A model generated the notes under the pieces. The model was not told the origin of the DNA. It ran no database searches and saw only the letters and a list, made by a program, of their open reading frames with translations. The translations under genes and the position numbers were made by a program. Below are positions 51,101 to 60,565 of a stretch of 60,565 bases of DNA, piece after piece. Numbering within the stretch: the first letter of the stretch is position 1; every line of letters begins with the position of its first letter. Origin of the DNA: CAYJMQ01 sp964371555 (GTDB lineage Bacteria; Bdellovibrionota; JACOXK01; 2-02-FULL-40-11); the NCBI GenBank assembly GCA_964371555.1, contig CAYJMQ010000005.1:1-60565 (forward strand), read 5' to 3'.

Positions 51101-54100
51101 ACAACGAAAAGGAAAACTACCACGACAGCTCTTACAGCTATTCTCTGAAAGCGGCAGAAACACTCCTTAAAACCTATCCCTTTGAAAACAAGATTGTCTT
51201 CGAAAAGAACGATTATCTCGAAGATGAAAAACTTAAATCCCTCTATAACACCAACACCTCATTCCCTCAGCCGCCTCTTTTCAACATGCTCTTTTTTGAT
51301 CAATATCTTCACCCTCATTCAAGGTGGCTCTCACAATGTCGTAGGGCGCTTGAAAAAAAAGAAAATTCCCTTCCTCAGGAAACGCGAAAGCGACTGATTC
51401 AAGCGGGCTATCGACTTCTCGATCACGCTTTGGAATGGCTCCATTTTCGATATCAACAGGCGAAAAAAGAAGGACTAGGAGGAGGGGTCATCGGCATTCG
51501 CTCTACACTCCAAAATCTTTATTATCTTTTGTCTTACGCCAAGGCTCTTCATGACGACGGCAAAGTCGATACCCTTCGTTGGACCGATCTTGGGAAAAAA
51601 TGGATTAAAGTAACCGATGAATGGCTTGATCTTCTTTATGAAAAAAAAATGGAACAATTCGATGAAAGAGCTTTCTATTTTATTGCTGCTATGAAGGACG
51701 CCAATGATCTCATAGGCACTCTCCACAGCTATCTGGCCCTCAAGGAACATTCTTTTCCCGGCGTCTATAAAGAAGAACTCCCTGAAAACCTTGCCTATTA
51801 TCAGGCCGAAAAGCGCCTGCCCCACGCCTTCCCCCTGCGAGCATTCACGCCTCATGAGAGGCGTTCTTTTTTCAATCTCGAATTTCATCCTTTCTTAAAA
51901 ATGCTCTTTAGAGGTGGAGATCCGGAGTGGCTCATGAAATGGATGACGCTTGAATTCAACGAAAGGTTTCGCGCCCTGACATCCCCTGACCTTTTGTCCG
52001 ATCGGCTTCGTGAAAAAGCGGAGGATGAAAGAGCCTTGGCTCTTGAACTTCTTATGACGGTCGATCGCAGAATGCTTGATTCTTTGCCACAACAAAGATC
52101 TCCATCTGTGGAAACAATAAGAACCCTTTATACCCGAAATGTCATCGAGGGGTTTCGTTATTGGCGCGATCATCCCCCCCATCCCCCACATACCCCACAT
52201 ACCAATGACGAGAGAAATCATTCCTTTCTCTGGCCTGTCTATTTTTTCACCTGGGAAAAAAACATAACCATCTCTCCTTACCTCTATTCTTCAGATTTTC
52301 TCTCCTATTTTTTTCTCTTTCCGGGCATTAACTATGGAGTCAATCTTAGGGAAAACGAAAGAAAAGAGCTTCTTCAAATTCTTCTCTGGGAACTTCATCG
52401 CCTGGAAGCTCATTACGCCCGTATCGGCTTCAGCCGCTTTGCCAAAGTGGTAATATGGAATACCTTTTTTGACTTTCTTATAAAGCTGATCTCCTCGCCC
52501 CCTGATACGGCAGGTGAAATTTCCCCGATCATCGACATCCTCCTTCCGGAAACCCTTGAAAGTGGGTTTTTCACCCCCCATGAGGCGCGAAGGAAATTAC
52601 TTCCGATATCAAGAGGAAACGCAAAGATAACGGCAATCATGAGAAATTACCTGAAAGAGTGGAAGCTTGAATCGCTCGTTCCCAATTATCCGATTCCCAA
52701 TGAAATGGAAGCTCATGAAGATCTAAAAAAATATCTCCCGTCGGTCTATCTTTCGGCTCAAGGGCTCTCCCCCTCCAGTGAAGAGTTGCCCATGCCAGCA
52801 AAAGATGAAATTCTTAGGGAGTTTGAAAAAATAGCCGAAGGAAACCCAGAACCATCGTTCCTCTTCCGACTCGCCTTTGCCGTCAAACGGTTTTATGAAA
52901 AAAAAAACAAGATCGATTTCGCGGACGTCCTTCGTTATGAATTCGAAAAAAAACCGGCCATCCAAAAAACGCTTGAGCCCTTTTTTTATTATCTAATGAT
53001 TCTCACACCGGAACATGATGTAGAAAGATCGTATAATCTCACAGATTTCACCGAAAACCTTACCGAGTATATTCTAAAACTCACACCGGAAGAAGAGTCG
53101 TCCTACAGAATATGGGAAAAAATGTTAGGTGAAAAGAGGGATCCAATTCATGCCGATTTTCTTCCGCGTTATCCCCATTCCCTGCTCACGTATGAGCTAA
53201 AAGATTCCGAAAAAGAGCTCGAGCGCCTGCGCGCCATTGAATTTCCCTGGCTCCGCTTGCCCCACAAAGACGACCCCGCCCCATCAACGGTCATGCATCT
53301 TTCGGAAGCGCATTCCGGGCGAAACATCCAGATTAACGATCTTTCGATTCATTATAAAAAAGGGGGAAATGGGGAAAATCGCCATCCAACCATTCCCCCT
53401 GCCGCGACGGCCCCCCTCTCTCTGGCAAGCCAGCTTTGGCTTGTGCATGAAATCGAAAGACATCGTCCACCATGGGGTATTGTGCTTCAGGAAGCGAATA
53501 AAGCGCAGGCCATTGCCGAAGAGATTGGATACGCTTACATGCCGGAAGAAGGATATCAGCCGACGCATTCAACTCTTCAAAGTTATCGCAAAAATCTTGT
53601 CGTTTTGGATGAAAATACCCGGCAAAAACTCGAAGAAAAAATCGTCTCCGCGCCGGATCTTAAAACCATCCCTGACCTGGTAGATGCCGACATAAAGCCG
53701 GGATCTCTTGATTATCAGTTTGATGGCGAATACTACGACGCCAGCGATCTTCCCATAAATGGCATTCCCATTGAATGGGGAGAGAACGCCCTCGTCGCCT
53801 ACGCTCCAGACTGGTTCCTTAACCAAAAAATAAAAGACCTCGATGAAAAATACCCTTTTGATACGTTAAAATCTCTTGTGGAGGCATCGCATGGAAATAA
53901 AGCGGATATTTCGGAGCTTCTTCTCTTTCATTCTTACCAATTAAAAAGACGCCTGATCGACGCTTCGGGAAAAAAAGATTCTGAAACTCTCAATGCAACG
54001 GCTTTTTCAGAGCAGCTTTTATTTTGGATCGACACAGCCCGGAAAGAAATAAACATTGAAAAACAAACCCCTTTTTTTCAAAGAGGGCTTGAGATCATAA

Positions 54101-55356
54101 ACAGCTGGAAACATTATTTGCACAGCACGCCCCATGCAGAAATAGGATCAAAGCTCGGCGAGTGGTTTTCTGAGCTCATTCAAAAAGAGATGTTAACAGT
54201 GGAAGAACGGAAAAAAGTCTTTGATCCTTTCGCGCGGAAATTCCTGGAAAACCACGATTCTTTCGGCATCGGATTTTTTAGCGAAATCCTCAAAGAAAAT
54301 GGGAGCGTTATTCCTGGCCTTTCCGATTTTGAAGAGCATCTGGCGAGAAAAATGCCATTTCTATGGGCACATATTATGAAGAAGACAAAGCCGCTCTCCA
54401 CTGTCACGGATCCTTTGCTCCGACAGTGGCTTGAGATCGTTTTCCAAATTGAGGAAAATTCCAAAAAAGCCGATCCCGCTTCTATTCTCAGGTGGATCGA
54501 AAATGCCTTTGGCGATCCCAAAACCCGGACAAGCATAAATTTTATTCGCGCTTCGAGTCTCCTTCAAAACACCTCTCTCTCGCATGTCGATATTCCCTTT
54601 GCGCTCGGATTCTATCTGGCCGAATGGGCGATTGAGGTGGGAGAAGAGAAAGCCGTCTTTGCGCTTCCGCGCTCCGTCAGAAGATACGCCATCTGCCGTC
54701 TCTTGGAAAAAACACGCCTGGAAAGTTCCGCTTTTTCCGAAGAAGAGTGGCTTCACAAAGACTTTTACGCGCTGGCCAGGCTCCGTTGGGTTCTCTCACG
54801 CGAAGAATGGGAAAAAACATCGAAAAAAATTCCCGTGACGGAAAAACTTCTGGATGATTTTCTCAAAGCTCCGTGGAAGCCCTCATGGCCGCGCGCTCCC
54901 GAAACATACGATGAAGAAAGACAAAAAGACCATTGGATTTCGGCATTAAAAGAACGATCAATGTCTATTGAATCATCGGTCTTTTCTTTGTGGGCTGGGC
55001 CCCTTCTTTTGCATGACATTCTGCAAAATCTCCACCAATGGAAAGAATCGCGGGTTCATCCCAATGGAAATATAACTTCGAATCTCCTGAAACTGGAAAG
55101 CCTGATCGCCCCCCCCTCGTCCTTCCTCGCTGATCCCCTCCTTGTCGATGACGTAAAAGAACTCGTCAAAAGATACGACGATTTTATTCGGGACGAACGT
55201 GATCGGGACGAACGCGGCGCCCGATTTCAGGACAAAACCTTTTCACAAAAGCTTTTTCATCTCTCCCGCCTCATACCATCCATTAAATTGATATTTAGCT
55301 TAAACAAGAAAGAAACTCCCGAAGCTACTTCTGCGGGAATACTTTCGAGGCAATAA
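48116..55356 (+). CDS. Giant secreted protein, unrecognised, interrupted by an assembly gap
   Basis: About 2,410 residues. A signal peptide (TRFLLPFTALFISSSLHA) is cut before DEIQPN. The frame before the gap (frame 2) and the frame after it (frame 1) are both long and similar in style, so the 10 N are a placeholder and one gene is intact. Between about 49561 and 50860 four degenerate units of 110-120 residues recur, each with a LLEWLG-like motif, a MDxxTL segment and a FWxRxxLLLKI helix. Further on are an Asp/Phe-rich stretch (DFDAELGFDIDNPVSFDFG) and a His-Pro tract (near 52175). No enzyme motif or known domain is visible. The start codon is uncertain (48077 also possible). Confidence 0.8.
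49208..49217. other. Assembly gap of 10 N
   Basis: Ten undetermined bases inside the giant gene. The reading frame changes across it, so the true length is not 10 but some number that restores the frame. Confidence 0.95.
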
Positions 55357-56236
55357 CAGAGAGCGCGAGAATGACGATGATGGTCGCAAGAGAAAGCGCA
55401 ACCGGGATATGAACAACACCGGAAAAAAGCATTTTTATCCCGACAAGGACAAGAATCAAAGACAACCCATATTTGAGATAATAAAAGAGCTTCATAATCC
55501 CGGCCAGCGCAAAATAGAGAGAGCGAAGACCGAGCACGGCAAACAGATTTGAGGTATAGACAATAAATGGATCCGAGCTGATCGCAAGAACAGCCGGGAT
55601 TGAATCGACGGCAAATACAAGATCTGTCATTTCAATCACAAGAAGGACGATAAAGAGAGGCGTTGCATAAGTTCGCAAATCTTTTTTCACAAAAAATTTT
55701 GCCCCTTCGTAGGAAGTTGTGACAGGCATAAATTTCCTGAAAAGCCGGATGGCTAGATTCTTCTCATGCTGTATCTCCTTTTCAACTCCGGTCGCCATCT
55801 TAATCCCCGTGTATATTAAAAAACCGCCAAAAACATAGACGATCCAATGAAATTTCGATATCAGCGCCACCCCCGTCAATATAAATGTTGCCCGCAGTAC
55901 AAGAACTCCAATAATCCCCCAGAAAAGAACTTTGTGCTGATAGGCCGCGGGAACGCGAAAATGGGCGAAGATCTGGATAAAAACAAAAAGGTTATCGACA
56001 GAGAGCGACTCTTCAAGCAAATAAGCGGTCAAAAATTCAAGCGCCGCCTTCTCCCCTCTCCAAAAATAAACACCAACATTAAAAATAAGCGCAAGACTGA
56101 TCCAGACCGCGCACCAGGCAAGCGCCTCTTTAAGCTTAACCTCGTGAACTTTTCGATGAAAGATCCCCAGATCAAGGGCCAGCATGAAAAACACAAAGAG
56201 GTTAAAAGAAACCCAGAGTAAAATTTGGTTGCTCAT
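55325..56236 (-). CDS. TerC/Alx family membrane protein
   Basis: A 303-residue protein with about nine membrane segments. Family hallmarks are the acidic AYLLEESLSVDNLFVF in an early helix and the later VIEMTDLVFAVDSIPAVLAI. TerC/Alx proteins act in metal (manganese) handling and envelope metalation. Its 3' end overlaps the end of the giant gene by 32 bp on the opposite strand. In the 59-nt leader an AAGGAGG lies about 35 nt before the ATG, with hairpins between. Confidence 0.92.
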   Translation of the reverse strand: MSNQILLWVSFNLFVFFMLALDLGIFHRKVHEVKLKEALAWCAVWISLALIFNVGVYFWRGEKAALEFLTAYLLEESLSVDNLFVFIQIFAHFRVPAAYQHKVLFWGIIGVLVLRATFILTGVALISKFHWIVYVFGGFLIYTGIKMATGVEKEIQHEKNLAIRLFRKFMPVTTSYEGAKFFVKKDLRTYATPLFIVLLVIEMTDLVFAVDSIPAVLAISSDPFIVYTSNLFAVLGLRSLYFALAGIMKLFYYLKYGLSLILVLVGIKMLFSGVVHIPVALSLATIIVILALSVIASKVFPQK

Positions 56237-56244
56237 CTTATTAA

Positions 56245-56278
56245 CCGGTTAACCGGGCTTAAAACCCGCTTCCTCCTT
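56245..56278 (-). promoter_or_regulatory. Structured leader between a distant Shine-Dalgarno and the terC start
   Basis: On the minus strand AAGGAGG (56278-56272) is followed by a CGGG/CCCG hairpin and the 12-bp palindrome CCGGTTAACCGG (56245-56256), then the ATG at 56236. Folding would bring the SD nearer the start codon. Confidence 0.35.
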
Positions 56279-56295
56279 TATTACTGAGCTGTGTT

Positions 56296-57225
56296 TCAAA
56301 TTGCAAGAAAGTCCTTGATCGCCTGCTCTATTTTGGGCGATTCATGAGGCTCGAACCAGCGTATTCCAGGCTCGCTTCGAAACCATGTGAGCTGGCGCCT
56401 GGCCAACGCGCGGGTCTTCTGATCGATCTCAGTCGCCAGTTCATTTTGAAAAAATGAACTGGCTTGCTCAGTTGCGGTCTCTTTTTTTAAAAAAGAGAGC
56501 GCTTCCTTATATCCGACACTTTGAAATGGTTTACACTCTATCGGGTACTTCGCCATCAAATGAGATACCTCATCTAATAGCCCCTCCCCCAGCATCTTCT
56601 CTGTTCGCAATGAAATCCTTCTGTGAAGCTCCGGGCGAGGCAAATTTAAACCAATTTTCAAAGCCTCAAATCTAGCCGATTTGAGGCTTTGAAAATTCGT
56701 CTTAAACTCTGAAAATTTCCTCCCTGTCGTGTAATAGACTTCCAACCCCCTGACGACTCTGTAAGAATCGTTCGGGTGAATCCCCAAAGCCGTTTCAGGA
56801 TCGCAGCATTTAAGTTCATTATAAAGATAAGAAGTCCCCTTTGTTTTTAATTTTTCTTGAAGTGATTCTTTAATTTTTAAATCCTTTTCCGGGATCTTAA
56901 ACATCCCGTTGAAAAAGGCTCTAAAGTAAAGACCGCTGCCGCCGGCCATAAGGATACGCTTTCCCCTCTTCTCAATTTCTGAAACGGTACGCCAGGCTTT
57001 GCGGCAAAAATCACCGGCTGAAAACGGCTCCCGGGGATCAGCGACGTCGATCAAATGGTGCCTAACTGCCATTTGCTCCGCTTCAGATGGTTTGGCGGAA
57101 GCAACCGTAAACTCCCGATAAACCGCGATTGAATCGACGCAGATAATCTCGGCATTAAATTTTTGCGCAAGTTCAATCGCCAATGGGGTTTTACCGACGG
57201 CTGTCGGCCCCATCAGCGCAATCAC
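56296..57225 (-). CDS. miaA: tRNA dimethylallyltransferase
   Basis: Adds the dimethylallyl group to A37 of UNN-reading tRNAs. P-loop MGPTAVGKTPLAIELA, the Asp-containing VDSIAVYREF, the later LMAGGSGLYFRAFFNG and the tRNA-binding TRALARRQLTWFR. The usual DSxQVYR has Ile-Ala in place of the Gln. Length 309 is normal. Starts with GTG (57225), 29 nt after mutL, whose frequent partner it is. Confidence 0.95.
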   Translation of the reverse strand: MIALMGPTAVGKTPLAIELAQKFNAEIICVDSIAVYREFTVASAKPSEAEQMAVRHHLIDVADPREPFSAGDFCRKAWRTVSEIEKRGKRILMAGGSGLYFRAFFNGMFKIPEKDLKIKESLQEKLKTKGTSYLYNELKCCDPETALGIHPNDSYRVVRGLEVYYTTGRKFSEFKTNFQSLKSARFEALKIGLNLPRPELHRRISLRTEKMLGEGLLDEVSHLMAKYPIECKPFQSVGYKEALSFLKKETATEQASSFFQNELATEIDQKTRALARRQLTWFRSEPGIRWFEPHESPKIEQAIKDFLAI

Positions 57226-57254
57226 TTTTTTCCCACTTTTTCTCCCACTTTTTT

Positions 57255-58952
57255 TTATCGATGAAACTTCTTCTCAATCTCTGAAATCCGGATAGAAAAA
57301 CTAAACGGTCTTCCGTGGGGGCAATGCGGCGGAGATTCAAGCTGATCGAGGCTCGAAAGTAAAGCATGGATTTCTTCGGGCTGCAACCGCTCATGAGCTG
57401 TTCTTGCCGAATGGCAGGCAACCGTAGAGAGCAGGTGGCCCCTCAGGCGTTCCAAAGTCCAGGCCTTGGGAAGTTCTTTCAATTCACCCAGAAGATCACG
57501 GATCATTTGTGAAGAAACATAATCGATAAGCATTTGAGGGGCAGCCTTTATGAGAAAAGTCTCCCCTCCGAAATAATCGATCTCAAATCCCATTTCTTCA
57601 AAGAGGGGCTTCTTTTCTTCCATCCATGCACATTCCTCGGAGTTGAGCTCTATCGAAACGGGAACGAGAAGGGGCTGTATGACCGTTTTTTGATTTTCAA
57701 TCTCTTTTTTAAGCCGATTGAACGCGATTCTTTCATGGGCGGCATGCTGGTCGATAAAAATGAGATTTTCACCATCTTCACAGAGGAGATAGCTGCTTTT
57801 AAGCTGGCCAATATATCGATATCGTGAAAAAATTTTTTGATCAAACCCAAGGGCTGACGATGGCTCAGCCAGATGAATCGCCTCATGAATCGCCAATCGT
57901 GACTGAAAAACAGTCTCTGACACAAAAGGCTCAAGCGATACCGTTTGAATTCCAAGTTTTTGGATCTGCCGATTCAAACATTTTTTCAAACCCGCCTCAA
58001 TAAAGCGGTGGATCAGCTGGGGCTCCCGAAACCTCACTTCTTGTTTTGTCGGATGCACATTGACATCCACTTCATTGCCATCACAGGTTAAATAGAGAAC
58101 CGCTTTTGGATAATGACCGTGGGCCATCGCCCCTTCATAAGACGACAAGAGCGCGTGAAGAATCGTGCGATCCCTGACCGGTCTTCCATTCACAAACGTA
58201 TAACAGCCGCGCGCGGTCGAAACATGAATGCTGGGAACAGTCACAAATCCCCGAAGTTCAAAAGTCTGAAACCGTTCATCGACCTCCAAAAAGTTTTCTT
58301 TCTTCTCCATGAGAACCGAAAGGAGCCGCTCTAATATCGAAGGCGTAGAAACATAATTGAAAAAAGTTCGCGTCTCATTTTTTAATAAAAACGAGACAGC
58401 CGGCCAGGCAAGCGCGAGCTGAGATACGGTCTCTGTGATGCGAGACATTTCAGTGCCATCCGATTTCAGGAATTTTAACCTGGCAGGGGTATTAAAAAAA
58501 AGATTTTGAACAACCCCTTCTGTGCCTCGCGGAGCCCCCACCGGGCGTTCCGATTTTTTTTTCCCGCCTGATAACCGAATTTCAAAAGCCTCATCGGCTT
58601 CGGTTGAACGGGTCGTCAGCTTAAACTCTGAAACGGAGGCAATCGAGGGGAGGGCCTCCCCCCGGAACCCAAGAGTTTTTACTTTAAATAAATCATTTAA
58701 CACATTGATTTTACTTGTTGCATGACGTTCAATAGAGAGTCTCGCATCTTCACGGCTCATTCCACAGCCATTATCCCGGACTGAAATCCTTTTTTTCCCG
58801 GCCCCCCAAATTTCAATTTCAATCCGCGAAGCCCCGGCATCTATGGCATTTTCCACAAGTTCTTTGACAACAGACGCCGGGCGTTCAATCACCTCCCCAG
58901 CCGCAATCTGATTGATTAGATTTTCAGGAAGAATTTGAATCTGGCCCTGCAC
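57255..58952 (-). CDS. mutL: DNA mismatch repair protein MutL
   Basis: Links MutS to downstream repair. The GHKL ATPase is intact: INQIAAGEVIERPASVVKEL, ENAIDAGAS, VRDNGCGMS, ATSKI and GFRGEALPSIASVS. At 565 residues it is somewhat shorter than average. In the C-terminal domain the metal motif DQHA-x2-E-x4-E reads DQHAAHERIAFN, so its last Glu is replaced, although the ACHSARTAHERL and CPHGRPFS segments remain. Starts with GTG at 58952, 9 nt after the FHA-GGDEF gene; miaA follows. Confidence 0.96.
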   Translation of the reverse strand: MQGQIQILPENLINQIAAGEVIERPASVVKELVENAIDAGASRIEIEIWGAGKKRISVRDNGCGMSREDARLSIERHATSKINVLNDLFKVKTLGFRGEALPSIASVSEFKLTTRSTEADEAFEIRLSGGKKKSERPVGAPRGTEGVVQNLFFNTPARLKFLKSDGTEMSRITETVSQLALAWPAVSFLLKNETRTFFNYVSTPSILERLLSVLMEKKENFLEVDERFQTFELRGFVTVPSIHVSTARGCYTFVNGRPVRDRTILHALLSSYEGAMAHGHYPKAVLYLTCDGNEVDVNVHPTKQEVRFREPQLIHRFIEAGLKKCLNRQIQKLGIQTVSLEPFVSETVFQSRLAIHEAIHLAEPSSALGFDQKIFSRYRYIGQLKSSYLLCEDGENLIFIDQHAAHERIAFNRLKKEIENQKTVIQPLLVPVSIELNSEECAWMEEKKPLFEEMGFEIDYFGGETFLIKAAPQMLIDYVSSQMIRDLLGELKELPKAWTLERLRGHLLSTVACHSARTAHERLQPEEIHALLSSLDQLESPPHCPHGRPFSFSIRISEIEKKFHR

Positions 58953-58961
58953 AAAGAAATC

Positions 58962-59861
58962 CTAAATCACGCGGACCTGATTTCTTCCGAGGCGCTTTGC
59001 TTTGTAGAGGGCATCGTCAGCTTCGCGAAGCAGATCATCCGCCCCCGCGGTTGCCTGTGTCATCTCGGAAACACCGAGACTGATCGTAACCGGAAATCTC
59101 TTCTTTTCATATTCATACGCGCATTTTTCAACGGTCAGGCGGAGTCGTTCCGCAATTTCACACGCTTTCTCAAGCCCGGTTTCAGGCAAAATGAGCATGA
59201 ATTCCTCCCCCCCCCAGCGGCCAAAAACATCTTCGGCTCGAAGCACTTTATCTTTCAGAATCGCACAGGTTTTTTTAAGAACATCATCTCCGGCCAGATG
59301 CCCATGCTTGTCATTTATTCCCTTAAAATGGTCGATATCAAACAGGATTAAAGAAAGGGGGAGCTTCAACGTTTGGCAGCGGCCAAACTCCGTATTTAAA
59401 AAATCGGTGATATATTTTTTGTTATAGACCTGAGTCAAATTATCAATGGTCGCAAGATCGCGCATTTTCTCATGATAAACATGTTCGATATTCCCCCCCG
59501 GTAGAAACTTAAAAATCGTCGTCCCGATGCGAACGAGATCCCCCTCATGGAGCGCGGCTGGTTTCCTGATTTTTTTGTCATTTACAAATGTTCCGTTGGT
59601 GCTGTTAAGGTCGGTGATCCTGACCTCCTTATTCTCAAATGTAAGTTCAGCATGAAGATGAGACACCGATTTATCGTCGATGGAAATATCCGGTTTCGTC
59701 CCCCGGCCGATATTCACCTTTGGGGGGACCAAGGGAATTTTTTTCCCCAGGGGACGCCCCTCAATTAAAACCAGACAGGGCGCCCCCCCGGCCATGCCGG
59801 ATAATTTTTTTAAAAATTTTTCCGTTTCAATGACGAATGTCTTTGTCTTTTCATCTTTCAT
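58962..59861 (-). CDS. FHA-GGDEF diguanylate cyclase
   Basis: A 299-residue soluble protein that would make cyclic di-GMP. An FHA domain (NIGRGTKPDISI, SVSHLHAELTF, STNGTFVN) occupies about residues 45-115. The GGDEF domain follows, with LILFDIDHFKGINDKHGHLAGD and the active-site GRWGGEEFMLILPETG. No RxxD inhibitory site is obvious. FHA implies control by a phosphothreonine signal. It overlaps the acyl-CoA dehydrogenase stop (TAATG) and precedes mutL. Confidence 0.94.
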   Translation of the reverse strand: MKDEKTKTFVIETEKFLKKLSGMAGGAPCLVLIEGRPLGKKIPLVPPKVNIGRGTKPDISIDDKSVSHLHAELTFENKEVRITDLNSTNGTFVNDKKIRKPAALHEGDLVRIGTTIFKFLPGGNIEHVYHEKMRDLATIDNLTQVYNKKYITDFLNTEFGRCQTLKLPLSLILFDIDHFKGINDKHGHLAGDDVLKKTCAILKDKVLRAEDVFGRWGGEEFMLILPETGLEKACEIAERLRLTVEKCAYEYEKKRFPVTISLGVSEMTQATAGADDLLREADDALYKAKRLGRNQVRVI

Positions 59862-60565
59862 TAGATGACCCCAAATTTGGAAAGTTCCCGGGCAATGATC
59901 GATCGCTGAATCTCGGATGTGCCGGCGCCGATCTCCATCAATTTCGCGTCGCGAAGATACCGCTCAACATTATAATCTTTACAATAACCGTACCCCCCCA
60001 GAATTTGAATCGCATGCAATGACGCCTGGGTTGCGATTTCAGAGCTGAAGAGTTTGGCGGCGGAGGCAAGGGCAGTCCCCCTTTTTCCACTCGCATAAAG
60101 ACGCGCGGCCTCATACGTCAACGATCGGGCCGCCTCGAGCGAGGTATAGATATCGGCAATCATCTTTTGGACCATCTGATATTCGATGATCGGCTGTCCA
60201 AATTGTTTTCTCTCTTTTGCATACTGAAGGCTGTCTTCGAGCGCCGCCTCGGCAATTCCCACAGAAATGCCGGAAATGGTGATCCGCTCAATATCGAGCG
60301 TTTTTCTCATCTGCGCAATCCCCCCGTGGCAAGCGCCGAGGAGATTCTTCTCGGGAACACGGCAATCATCAAAGATCAGCTCAGAGGTCGGAGACCCCCT
60401 CATACCGAGTTTCGATAATTTTTTTCCAACTGAAAATCCGGGGAATCCCTTTTCTACAATAAAAGAGCTGATCTCCTCATCCCCCCCTGTGCGCGCATAA
60501 AGGAGCTGAACTTCGGCGGCGGTTCCTTGGGTCAGGTGGGTCTTGCGTACGGCGTGTGGGTTTGG
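59861..60565 (-). CDS. Acyl-CoA dehydrogenase, C-terminal part, cut by the window edge
   Basis: FAD enzyme of fatty or branched acyl-CoA oxidation; the frame is open to the last base, so the N-terminus lies outside. About 234 residues are visible: VEKGFPGFSVGKKLSKLGMRGSPTSELIFDDCRVP, the helical AERKQFGQPIIEYQ-type segment (KERKQFGQPIIEYQMVQKM) and the C-terminal QILGGYGYCKDYNVERYLRDAK with GTSEIQRSIIARE. The Glu in YGYCKDYNVERYLRD is not the usual catalytic Glu of short-chain enzymes; EIGAGTSEIQ may supply it. Substrate unclear; isovaleryl-CoA-type enzymes are possible. The first 17 residues at the window edge are atypical. Confidence 0.93.
   Translation of the reverse strand, partial: PNPHAVRKTHLTQGTAAEVQLLYARTGGDEEISSFIVEKGFPGFSVGKKLSKLGMRGSPTSELIFDDCRVPEKNLLGACHGGIAQMRKTLDIERITISGISVGIAEAALEDSLQYAKERKQFGQPIIEYQMVQKMIADIYTSLEAARSLTYEAARLYASGKRGTALASAAKLFSSEIATQASLHAIQILGGYGYCKDYNVERYLRDAKLMEIGAGTSEIQRSIIARELSKFGVI

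Noticed and set aside
56237..56295. yybP-ykoY manganese riboswitch before terC
   Set aside because: The space is only 59 nt and lacks the conserved loop sequences of that riboswitch.

Overview
The window reads as a contig from a Gram-negative bacterium of the old 'Deltaproteobacteria' type (Bdellovibrionota/Myxococcota-like or a related uncultured phylum). This placement is an inference. It rests on two lipobox lipoproteins, a secretin, FHA-domain proteins coupled to a sigma-54 activator, a Tad/CpaF-type ATPase, several secreted proteins of no recognisable family, and a mostly housekeeping gene set. Two runs of N (35721-35820, 49208-49217) show that it is a draft assembly. I saw no rRNA, tRNA, CRISPR array or insertion sequence.

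Layout. 1-9.8 kb: leuS (minus) faces a polyamine operon (pyruvoyl arginine decarboxylase, agmatinase, GcvH-like protein; plus). A long minus-strand run then goes lipoprotein > lipoprotein > xer recombinase > M50 protease > trpS > scpA > scpB, headed by a sigma-54-like promoter at 9837. 10-16.2 kb: two AAA/DUF4143 ATPases flank a minus operon of a PuuD-like membrane protein, a c-type cytochrome and mutS; the second ATPase has a perfect 42-bp palindrome over its -35 box. 16.3-24.9 kb: a secreted acidic protein under a sigma-54 promoter, a REC-histidine-kinase hybrid, and a compact sigma-54-driven operon of secretin, FHA-CpaF ATPase and FHA sigma-54 activator, then an unrecognised secreted protein.

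24.9-41.4 kb: polA and hemD follow purF and purL, and the rest of a purine cluster (purQ, purS, purC, purB on minus; purM, purN, then argS on plus) lies further on. The two parts are separated by a DUF4160/BrnA-like toxin-antitoxin pair, a secreted YidD-like protein with a TPR membrane partner, and a small secreted protein. With purF, purL, purQ, purS, purM, purN, purC and purB present, most PRPP-to-IMP steps are encoded here; purD, purE/K and purH are not in the window. 41.4-47.9 kb: a DUF218 protein, a 0.4-kb block of nested palindromic repeats, a small secreted protein, rpmB, and the stringent-response/GTP cluster yicC-gmk-spoT, then a TPR protein. 48.1-55.4 kb: one giant secreted protein gene (about 2,400 residues, split by an assembly gap) with degenerate internal repeats. 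55.3-60.6 kb: a minus operon of acyl-CoA dehydrogenase (cut by the window edge), FHA-GGDEF protein, mutL, miaA and terC.

Three patterns cut across the gene list. (1) Short palindromic repeats built on TCATNCTGAG...GAAG occur between genes and also inside the reading frames of leuS and purL, and a related tandem array sits on the purC/purS junction. (2) Many first genes have a -35/-10 pair whose predicted start lies only 0-5 nt before the start codon, with no Shine-Dalgarno, suggesting widespread leaderless mRNAs, while operon-internal genes often keep good SD sequences. (3) Three near-consensus sigma-54 sites accompany the FHA-type activator and probably mark its regulon.
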